DNA of 22,472 nt from a virus. Location: the IMG/VR virus record IMGVR_UViG_3300036770_007749, positions 1 to 22,472 of that record; one strand, 5' to 3'. The position numbers were made by a program, and so were the translations under genes. Within the stretch, counting starts at the first letter, position 1. Each line of letters starts with the position of its first letter. Shown here piece after piece: positions 7,008 through 13,707 of this stretch. The notes beneath the pieces are model-generated. The model was not told the DNA's origin and ran no database searches. It saw only the letters and a program-made list of their open reading frames with translations.

Positions 7008-8660
7008 TTAAGATTCACAGTTTGTACAAGCTAAAATATTACGTGCTAATTCTTGTGCTGGATTAGCACTTCGTTGATAATAAAAGGTTTTGATTCCTAA
7101 TTTCCATCCTTCTATGAGAAGATCGCTTACTTGTTTTGGCGGTATGTCTGGTCCAATCATTAAATTCAAAGATTGAGACTGATCTATATGTTTCTGTCTT
7201 TGAGATGCTTGAATAATAATTTCTTTCTGACTAATTTCACCAAATGTTTTAAATACTTCTTTTTCATTATCAGATAAGAACTTTAGATGTTGAACAGAGC
7301 CTCCTTTAACCAAGATACTCTTCCAAACTGTTTCATCGTTTTTATTATATTTTTTGAGAATTTCTTTTAGATGAGGGTTCTTATATGTGAATTTTCCTTT
7401 TGCTAAATTCTTAACAAAATAATTACTATTCAATGGTTCTATGCTAGGACTTACTTGCCCCAATATAAAACTACTACTAGTTGTAGGAGCAATGGCTAAT
7501 GTTGTGACGTTTCTACGACCATATCCTTCGAGGATAGGAGCTTCTCCGAATTTTTCTGCTAATTCTCTTGATGCTTTGTCTGATCGTTCTCTAATAGTTT
7601 GCCATATATTAGCATTAATTAGTTTAGCTTGCATACTTTCAAAACTTATCATTTTGCTTTGAAGATACGAATGCCATCCCAATACTCCCATGCCTAATGC
7701 TCTATGATTTAGAGCAAAGTTTCTGGCGCTCTTCATAAAACGAATATTTTCTGTTTTGTTTACAAACTCTTGATTAACACTGTCTAAGAAATATATAAGA
7801 GTTTCTATTGCATCTGTTTGTATTATTTCGTCCCAATGAAGCAGATTAAGAGAGCTTAGAACACAAACAAAACTATTATTTTCGTCTGATGCTAAACTAA
7901 TTTCTGAACATAGATTACTACTATTTATTTTTATATTCTTGTCTTTATAAGCTTGTGGGGCGTTATTATTTACAGTATCATAAAAGAATATGTATGGATA
8001 TCCACTTTCAAATCGTTTTTGAATAATTTTAGCCCAAATTTTTCTTTTATGTTTGTCTCCTTCAACCATGCTATTCATCCATTCATCAGTAATGGTAACG
8101 CCAATACTCATATTTTGAATAGGATGGCCTTCATTACGAATTTGTAAAAACTCTTCTATATCAGGATGTTCTACGGGTAAATATGCTGCAAAACTTCCTC
8201 TTCGTGCTGATCCTTGACTAATCACATCTGCTACTTTATCAAACAACTCCATAAAGTGAACAGGGCCGCTACTTTCTCCACCAACACTAATACTTGCGCC
8301 TCGTGATCTTAATTCACCAAAATAACCACTAGTGCCACCCCCTAATTTGCTCATCATACCAACTTCGGCCACTTTATAAAGAATACTATCCATCCTATCG
8401 CTAATGTGAGAATTAAAGCAACTAACTGGTAATCCTCGGGAGTTGCCGTAATTGGTCCAAACGGGAGTGGATAATGAGTAATATCCTAAACTCATATAAC
8501 GTTCAAATTTTTCTGCAAAACCCGGGATGTTTAATAGTCTCTCAGAGTTTTGCGATATGCTTTTTATTCTATCTTCTGGAGAAACGCCTTGTTCAAGGTA
8601 TCCTCTTTCTAAGAATAAGCGACTATGCGAATTAAGCCAATAGTACGGTTGCGTTGTCAT
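7008..8660 (-). CDS. nrdA: class I ribonucleotide reductase alpha subunit, short form lacking the ATP cone
   Basis: A 550-residue catalytic subunit that reduces ribonucleoside diphosphates to dNDPs. Active-site residues are all visible: C81 (GLPVSCFNSH) and C266 (SFVCVLSSLN) as the redox pair, N249, C251 and E253 in SSNLCSEIS, where C251 is the thiyl-radical cysteine, Y527-Y528 (KTFYYQRS) for radical transfer, and the C-terminal C545xxC548 shuttle cysteines. The substrate-phosphate motif APTTSSSFILGQ is present. It is much shorter than E. coli NrdA (761). The first redox cysteine lies about 144 residues earlier than in E. coli (C225), so the N-terminal ATP-cone allosteric domain is missing. 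A ribosome-binding site (AGGA) precedes the ATG. The partner gene nrdB lies just upstream. Confidence 0.95.
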   Translation of the reverse strand: MTTQPYYWLNSHSRLFLERGYLEQGVSPEDRIKSISQNSERLLNIPGFAEKFERYMSLGYYSLSTPVWTNYGNSRGLPVSCFNSHISDRMDSILYKVAEVGMMSKLGGGTSGYFGELRSRGASISVGGESSGPVHFMELFDKVADVISQGSARRGSFAAYLPVEHPDIEEFLQIRNEGHPIQNMSIGVTITDEWMNSMVEGDKHKRKIWAKIIQKRFESGYPYIFFYDTVNNNAPQAYKDKNIKINSSNLCSEISLASDENNSFVCVLSSLNLLHWDEIIQTDAIETLIYFLDSVNQEFVNKTENIRFMKSARNFALNHRALGMGVLGWHSYLQSKMISFESMQAKLINANIWQTIRERSDKASRELAEKFGEAPILEGYGRRNVTTLAIAPTTSSSFILGQVSPSIEPLNSNYFVKNLAKGKFTYKNPHLKEILKKYNKNDETVWKSILVKGGSVQHLKFLSDNEKEVFKTFGEISQKEIIIQASQRQKHIDQSQSLNLMIGPDIPPKQVSDLLIEGWKLGIKTFYYQRSANPAQELARNILACTNCES

Positions 8661-8688
8661 TTAAAGTCCTATAAACCATTAATAATGA

Positions 8689-9660
8689 TTAAAACAAAGC
8701 CTCTATATCAAACGATAGGGCTTTCTTAGAGTATTCTACGGGGCGAGAATGAAAGAAATCGGTCATATTGTTACCAAGAATTTGTTCATCAAACCACAGT
8801 GTTTTTGATAACAATTTTTGATCAATATCGAATACCGGTTCGTATCCTATTTGATCTAATGATTCGTTTAGTCTGTTTTTAATAAATTCTTTAAGAAGAT
8901 CGGAGTTTAAGTTTTCTTCTGCATAGCCATTAACAATCCAGTCAATTATTTCACATTCGTATCTAACTGATTCTTTAGACTCGTGAATAATCTTATCTTC
9001 TAGTTCTTTATCGAACAGTTCTGGATATTCTTGTTTGATGGTATTGATTATTTTAATACCTATCATAGCATGAAGATTCTCTTCTCTGCTAGTATATTCA
9101 ACTTGTTTATTTGTGTCTTTAAGCAAATTCAAGAATCTGCCAAAATAACTAATAGTATAAAATTGAGAAAATAATGCTATGTTCTCAACAAATAGAGTAA
9201 ATAGAATAAGAGAATAAATAAATTGTTTCTTATTGTCTTGATGAAATTTGTGCAAATGCTTACGAAGGTAATTTACTCTGCCTTTAATAATATCTAATTC
9301 TAGAATTTTTTCAAAGTTATCATCTATACCCAAAACCTCCAAAAGTCTTTCGTAGGCATCTCCATGAATAACTTCCACATGAGCCATTGTGTAGCCTAAA
9401 TCATTAAGAGAAGGATGAGGTAAATTATCACCAAGTTTGGCCCAAAATTTCTTTACACTAATTTCTAATTGACCAATGGTGGATAATGCTCTAATAATAA
9501 TCTGTTTTTGTTGTTCTGTTAAATTTACTCTAAAATCTTGAACATCGCTACTAAAATTAAATTCGCGATGAGTCCAGAACCCATTATGCATAGCTTCTAT
9601 AAAGTCTTGGGTCCAAGGATAATTGTCGGGTTTTCTGGAAATTTGTTCGTCGAATATCAT
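8689..9660 (-). CDS. nrdB: class I ribonucleotide reductase beta subunit
   Basis: A 323-residue radical-generating subunit that pairs with the NrdA encoded next. The di-iron ligands can be placed at E66 (GQLEIS), E96 and H99 (HVEVIHGDAY), E159 (FVENIA), and E194 and H197 (REENLHA). The tyrosyl-radical residue is Y103, four residues after H99 as in class Ia proteins. The first ligand is Glu instead of the Asp of E. coli. The C-terminal tail (SFDIEALF) is the part that docks into the alpha subunit. The ATG at 9660 overlaps the stop of a 50-residue upstream gene as ATGA. A gap of 28 bases separates it from nrdA. Confidence 0.95.
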   Translation of the reverse strand: MIFDEQISRKPDNYPWTQDFIEAMHNGFWTHREFNFSSDVQDFRVNLTEQQKQIIIRALSTIGQLEISVKKFWAKLGDNLPHPSLNDLGYTMAHVEVIHGDAYERLLEVLGIDDNFEKILELDIIKGRVNYLRKHLHKFHQDNKKQFIYSLILFTLFVENIALFSQFYTISYFGRFLNLLKDTNKQVEYTSREENLHAMIGIKIINTIKQEYPELFDKELEDKIIHESKESVRYECEIIDWIVNGYAEENLNSDLLKEFIKNRLNESLDQIGYEPVFDIDQKLLSKTLWFDEQILGNNMTDFFHSRPVEYSKKALSFDIEALF

Positions 9661-9809
9661 AATGGTTTTCTTTCTTTTTTTACTAAAATAGCAGCTAAAC
9701 CTAATATTGTTAAAGTTGTAAATTCTTTGCCAATAGGATTAAAGTTTTCTACTAGATATAGTTGTACGAAGTATATGATAGATAAAATATAAAATAGGGT
9801 AACCATCAT
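9657..9809 (-). CDS. 50-residue two-helix membrane protein
   Basis: A short gene between the dCMP deaminase gene and nrdB. It reads MMVTLFYILSIIYFVQLYLV..., then a second hydrophobic stretch (TTLTILGLAAILV), and ends in KKERKPL. This gives two membrane-spanning helices joined by a short loop (ENFNPIGKEF) with a positively charged C-terminus. Both ends use ATGA overlaps: the start overlaps the deaminase stop and the stop overlaps the nrdB start. This neat coupling is the main reason to call it a gene. Function unknown. Small phage membrane proteins at this position may tether enzymes or act on the host membrane, but that is speculation. Confidence 0.7.
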   Translation of the reverse strand: MMVTLFYILSIIYFVQLYLVENFNPIGKEFTTLTILGLAAILVKKERKPL

Positions 9810-10288
9810 ATTACACCATTCAATTGTCTCAGCCACTCAAGATTTGGATCTATATAAGAAATTTTCATACCGCTCATTTCAACGAACATATCGAATCTAT
9901 TTTTTGCATCATTATCAAATAAAATTGTGCCATGATCGTCTATCATATAAACTGTATCTATGCCCTCTTGGTGTAGAGCTATTATGCAATCATTACAGCA
10001 TTGACCAGTAACATAAGCTGTGCCACCATCCGGCCTAACAACACAATTAGCGAGAGCATTTTTTTCGCTGTGTACCATCCAATGGTATTTTTCAGGTCTT
10101 GTTAGAGGCAATTGGCTATCATCCAACCCTTTGGGAAATCCATTGTATCCTACCCCGAGAATACGATTTTGTTTATCGGTTATGACACATCCGTGCTGGG
10201 TATGAATATCGTGGCTTCTTTGAGAAACCACTTTGGCTAACCCAAGAAAATAATCGGTCCATGACGGTCTGTTTTTTGATTGTATCAT
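9806..10288 (-). CDS. dCMP deaminase-like (cytidine/deoxycytidylate deaminase family)
   Basis: A 160-residue zinc deaminase that probably converts dCMP to dUMP, the precursor of dTMP. The zinc site is H73-S-E75 (MVHSEKNAL) with the proton-shuttle E75, and C98xxC101 (GQCCNDCII); note a Cys-Cys before the usual 'CxxC' where Pro is common. The opening SWTDYFLGLAKVVSQRS and the HGCVITDKQNRILGVGYNG block match phage and bacterial dCMP deaminases. It lies in an operon with nrdA, nrdB and the pyrophosphohydrolase, supporting dNTP synthesis. ATGA overlaps join it to genes on both sides. Confidence 0.9.
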   Translation of the reverse strand: MIQSKNRPSWTDYFLGLAKVVSQRSHDIHTQHGCVITDKQNRILGVGYNGFPKGLDDSQLPLTRPEKYHWMVHSEKNALANCVVRPDGGTAYVTGQCCNDCIIALHQEGIDTVYMIDDHGTILFDNDAKNRFDMFVEMSGMKISYIDPNLEWLRQLNGVI

Positions 10289-11244
10289 TCATGTATTATA
10301 CTGTCATTCCTGATCGTGTCAACCCGTTTTTGTATGATCGTGGCTTTGTCAACAAACTCATATTTTTGAATAGGATTTGGTAGCATATGATGCCATTTGA
10401 TTGTGAAATTTGATTCTGATTCATCTAATATGTGGCCATAAACATTAAGATCTTCTTGTAAATAACAGTCATTATTATATAGTTTTACCATATGAAAATA
10501 ATTATTTGGAGCTTTAGTGTTTAAAATTTTTATACATTGTAGTTGAGGATAATAAAAATTAAGATGATTATATGGAATAATATAACCAAATATTCTTTCC
10601 AAAGAATGAGAATACGTTCCCAGCATTGATTCATTTACTTTTTTAGTCTCTTGAGATAATAATTTCTGAAGTAAATGGTTGTAGGGTAGAAAATGCTGTT
10701 TAAATAACTCTGTTTTGCTCATAAACATATTACCACCAAAAAAAGAATATTGATATATGTTAGAATATTGAATATTTAATATGTCACACAAATATAAAAT
10801 TTTTTGATTATGATATAGTTCATTATTGCTAGATAGTAAAAATTTATTACCAATAGCGCCACAGTTGCTATGATGTATTGTTTTATAGTTGTTATTAAAA
10901 ATATCATTATCACCAAAAAAATCGTGTAATAAAATGTGTCTCCAAGCAATTTGATTGTATTGTCCTAATAAGCTTTTTTTACTATGTAGTTTTATAAAAT
11001 ATGGTTCTTTAATTAATTCTAAAATATTGAGAAAAGGAGCAACATCTGCTCCATAATTATCACAAAATAAAATTGTTGTATCAAAATTTTTTTCTGCATT
11101 TTTTATAATATGTTTTTGAGATCCGTTATCGTTATACAAACAGAGGTAGAGATGGATATGATCCTTAAAAGGAGATAATATCTGTAAAAAATTGTTCCAT
11201 AAATCTAAATAATACAAAGATAAACTAATAGCTAATTTATTCAT
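10285..11244 (-). CDS. RgpF-like glycosyltransferase (long copy)
   Basis: A 319-residue protein of the rhamnan-synthesis F (RgpF) type, thought to transfer sugars in surface-polysaccharide synthesis. Family marks are the start MNKLAISLSLYYLDLWNNFL, the CDNYGADVAPFL motif, FIKLHSKKS and a WRH. The C-terminal core ends with GTYSHSLERIFGYI. The ATG at 11244 is chosen over one at 11286 because it aligns exactly with the start of the paralogue at 16637-17335 and overlaps the upstream stop by eight bases. The copy here has an extra C-terminal segment of about 90 residues not found in the paralogue. It closes the glycan cassette on its left side. Confidence 0.8.
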   Translation of the reverse strand: MNKLAISLSLYYLDLWNNFLQILSPFKDHIHLYLCLYNDNGSQKHIIKNAEKNFDTTILFCDNYGADVAPFLNILELIKEPYFIKLHSKKSLLGQYNQIAWRHILLHDFFGDNDIFNNNYKTIHHSNCGAIGNKFLLSSNNELYHNQKILYLCDILNIQYSNIYQYSFFGGNMFMSKTELFKQHFLPYNHLLQKLLSQETKKVNESMLGTYSHSLERIFGYIIPYNHLNFYYPQLQCIKILNTKAPNNYFHMVKLYNNDCYLQEDLNVYGHILDESESNFTIKWHHMLPNPIQKYEFVDKATIIQKRVDTIRNDSIIHE

Positions 11245-11929
11245 CTTGTATATTAGGATAAAAGTTTTGTAGCAAAAGAATTTCAAATTGAAGTAAGGAT
11301 TTAAGATTTTGTAAAACTTTTTTGGATATATTTGCGTTATAATTATTAGTATTTACTCTTGATTCTTCCAAAATAAGACCGAATGGATTGTTATGATTCA
11401 ATTCTGTAATTGATTCATTCATATAATCTGATTTTATAATAAAATTATATTTTGATAATTCTTCTATAGCGATATTATATTTTGTTTCTATATCTAAGTT
11501 TAGATGGCCATATTTAAAATATGTTAAGTAATCTATGGTTATGTTACCGTATTCTTTAGTTTTTTCTTTTAGTATATTGTATGAACAGTATTCTGGATTT
11601 AATTTATCAAAAAAATACATATGGCTAATAAATCTTAATATAGGATGTCTAATACTAATAATCCTGAATGTTGAAGAAATATCTAAATTAAAAGTTTTTT
11701 CAAAAAAATATGCATAACTATGATCAGCAAATAATTTTGTGTCATTATGAATAATGGGTATATATTGGTTATCTTTTTGTAAACATATATTATTGTGTGT
11801 AAATTCTGATATATATATTGGGGTTTGTGAGAAATATGGGTTGGATAAACAAGCTTTATATAAGGATGTTTTAAAGCTACTTCCTCCACACTTTGGGATA
11901 TGATTAAAAATTATTTTAGAAAATTTCAT
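11237..11929 (-). CDS. sulfotransferase (Sulfotransfer_2-like)
   Basis: A 230-residue PAPS-dependent sulfotransferase-like protein. The 5'-phosphosulfate loop is FNHIPKCGGSSFKTSL (about 8-23), and the 3'-phosphate-binding motif is RIISIRHPILRFISHMYFF, with the expected Arg and Ser in R.P..R..S. These are the signatures of the carbohydrate 2-O-sulfotransferase-like group (PF03567 type). The predicted action is transfer of a sulfate group onto a sugar hydroxyl. It sits between an RgpF-like glycosyltransferase and a second, unrelated-looking sulfotransferase, so the glycan made by this cassette is probably sulfated. Overlaps of 4 and 8 bases tie it to its neighbours. The acceptor is unknown. Confidence 0.8.
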   Translation of the reverse strand: MKFSKIIFNHIPKCGGSSFKTSLYKACLSNPYFSQTPIYISEFTHNNICLQKDNQYIPIIHNDTKLFADHSYAYFFEKTFNLDISSTFRIISIRHPILRFISHMYFFDKLNPEYCSYNILKEKTKEYGNITIDYLTYFKYGHLNLDIETKYNIAIEELSKYNFIIKSDYMNESITELNHNNPFGLILEESRVNTNNYNANISKKVLQNLKSLLQFEILLLQNFYPNIQDE

Positions 11930-12567
11930 AATAAATACCCCATAGCGTTTTCTATTTTTATATCTAAATTTGATTTTATAATATCATATATTTCTTTTTT
12001 AATTTCATATTCTTGTTTTAAAAAATTATTTTTAATATCTGTATATGGTTCAATATTTAATTTACTAGATATTATGTCTTGAATTTGTGATATATTGTTG
12101 CACAAGTCTTCGTATCTTATAAAGATATAATTTTGTGCAATTTTTGGAAGTTTATAAAGTAAATAATTATATTTTATATTTCTCATTTCAAAAATATTTT
12201 TATATCTATCTAAAGTATATATATTTCTTTCAAAAATAATTTCTTTTTCTAAACAAAGATTTCCATTTTCTGTTTCATATGAATATATGGGGTTTAATAA
12301 AAAATCTGTAATATTATTTTCAGTTTTCATATGATATGGTTGTTTAAACATCGCGTGAATCCATTGAAATGGATCTCTAGTTATGCATATAAATAATGTG
12401 TTTTTCCCGCTAAGTATTATTTCTTTATTATGAAAACCAAAAAAATGTTTCCAGCCAAAAAAATATGTAACTGGTATATTATAATAATCAATAATAAGAG
12501 ATTCTAAAAATTTTGTTCCGCAGTGTCTTTCTGCATAAATAGTAAAATTATTTATTTGTGTATTCAT
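11926..12567 (-). CDS. second sulfotransferase-like protein
   Basis: A 213-residue P-loop sulfotransferase-like protein of a different subgroup. The phosphosulfate loop is FTIYAERHCGTKFLESLI, close to the 'GERhSGTkfl' form seen in some viral and bacterial proteins. It is followed by FFGWKHFFGF, the strand LFICITRDPFQWIHAM and a YIFIRYEDLCNN block typical of sulfotransferases. The start used is the ATG at 12567, just before this loop; an ATG at 12591 would add eight residues and give a longer (44-base) overlap with the upstream gene. Together with the adjacent sulfotransferase it suggests two sulfation positions or two acceptors. Activity is inferred from motifs only. Confidence 0.65.
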   Translation of the reverse strand: MNTQINNFTIYAERHCGTKFLESLIIDYYNIPVTYFFGWKHFFGFHNKEIILSGKNTLFICITRDPFQWIHAMFKQPYHMKTENNITDFLLNPIYSYETENGNLCLEKEIIFERNIYTLDRYKNIFEMRNIKYNYLLYKLPKIAQNYIFIRYEDLCNNISQIQDIISSKLNIEPYTDIKNNFLKQEYEIKKEIYDIIKSNLDIKIENAMGYLL

Positions 12568-13348
12568 ATAATTTTTTATATGCGTAATCATGCATTTCTT
12601 GACTATGATAATAATTATTTATTATTTTATCTTTTATTTTGTATGGTAAACCGTCTGCACACACACATTCTACATAATTAGAACATAAATTACTCATAGA
12701 TTTTATCATATCTCTATTTATAAAATGTGGAAATCCACCCCAGTAACTTTTTATATCTGTATATAGTTCTTCATATTCCGGAGCTCTTGTAGATAAATAC
12801 AATAAAATTTTATTAGTTTTTATGTTGTTAAATAATATCTTCATTTCATTTAAATAATTTATTCTATTTTGTATTTTAATATTTTCAGCTAAATTTTTAT
12901 CTTTTAATATTTCTTTATATATAGTTTCTGCCATTTGAAATATAGAGTCAGAATTTTTATATCTAACCTGACCTTGATTTTTTCCTAACTCAAGTAAATC
13001 ATTGTATATAGATCTACCAGAAAATATCTCAATTATACAAAACTCTGCTTTATTTATAAAATCAAATATATGTTTATATTGATTAAAATATGATGGACCA
13101 GCGCCAGAAACTCCTAAATTAAATCCATTTATACCAATAGTTTCTGATAACTGTTGAGTATATGGTCTTTGGCAATATCTACCAAATGTTCCAGCGGCAC
13201 CTATTGACACAAAATATTTTTTATTAATATCAATTGGTTTTGGTCCTCTAATGGCCCAATTTATTTTATCAAGCGTCCAAACTTGGTAATCTATAATATC
13301 TTTATCTTCTAGTTGATATCCTATATTGTGATTAATTATATTATTCAT
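12548..13348 (-). CDS. SGNH-like / DUF6473-like protein
   Basis: A 266-residue soluble protein. It has a core like SGNH-fold proteins: NKKYFVSIGAAGTFGRYCQR (about 43-62), then GFNLGVSGAGPSYFNQ (about 75-90) and the strand FCIIEIFSGRS. The 'kyf..iGaa.TFGr...P...l' and 'NLG..gaGp..f' pattern recalls the DUF6473 family, which is often near sulfotransferase-like genes; I make this match from memory. The catalytic Ser of true SGNH hydrolases is not evident, so esterase activity is uncertain. It lies between the truncated glycosyltransferase and the sulfotransferases and may edit or bind the glycan. Confidence 0.55.
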   Translation of the reverse strand: MNNIINHNIGYQLEDKDIIDYQVWTLDKINWAIRGPKPIDINKKYFVSIGAAGTFGRYCQRPYTQQLSETIGINGFNLGVSGAGPSYFNQYKHIFDFINKAEFCIIEIFSGRSIYNDLLELGKNQGQVRYKNSDSIFQMAETIYKEILKDKNLAENIKIQNRINYLNEMKILFNNIKTNKILLYLSTRAPEYEELYTDIKSYWGGFPHFINRDMIKSMSNLCSNYVECVCADGLPYKIKDKIINNYYHSQEMHDYAYKKLYEYTNK

Positions 13349-13363
13349 AGAATAAATTCTTTA

Positions 13364-13693
13364 TTATAGTAGATATTGATAAATATAATCACTATGTTGA
13401 AAACACAAGTCTACTGTTTTTTTACACCCGACATAAGGACCAACATTATTTTTTTCATAATATTTTATAATTTTTTTAAATTTATCAGAAGTGTAATTTT
13501 TGATGTAATTTATAAGATTCTTATTTTTTTCTATCCAGTCGGGTCTATTGTAGAGTAAATTATCTGAAGAATCTACAAATAGAACTAATGTGTATTTATT
13601 AGCCCCATAGCATTGTTCCAATTTCCCTAACACTAATTGAAGTATTTCGAGTTTAACAAAACATTGTATTCCTATAACAAAATTATTTTTCAT
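13364..13693 (-). pseudogene. N-terminal remnant of a GT-A-type glycosyltransferase
   Basis: A 109-residue reading frame that contains only the start of a glycosyltransferase. It begins MKNNFVIGIQCFVKLEILQL, continues with the strand TLVLFVDSSDN and ends with a helix GPYVGCKKTVDLCFQHSDYI followed by YQYLL and a stop. The same order appears in the third domain of the 978-residue protein next to it (IVIPTYYDRSAMLQLSLEY; IFVDP; DSVKYIFDNTDYDYVITREDD). The remnant stops exactly where the metal-binding acidic EDD motif should come. The gap to the next gene is 15 bases. It is probably a deletion product and inactive. It still has a ribosome-binding site (AGAAAG), so it may be expressed. Confidence 0.6.
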
Positions 13694-13707
13694 TGATTAT
13701 AAACTTT

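Noticed and set aside
9538-9792. Plus-strand 84-residue frame across the nrdB start
   Set aside because: It is antisense to nrdB and the 50-residue membrane gene, with no recognisable homology.
11683-11889. Minus-strand 68-residue frame inside the first sulfotransferase gene
   Set aside because: It lies wholly within the sulfotransferase gene in another frame and has no recognisable features.
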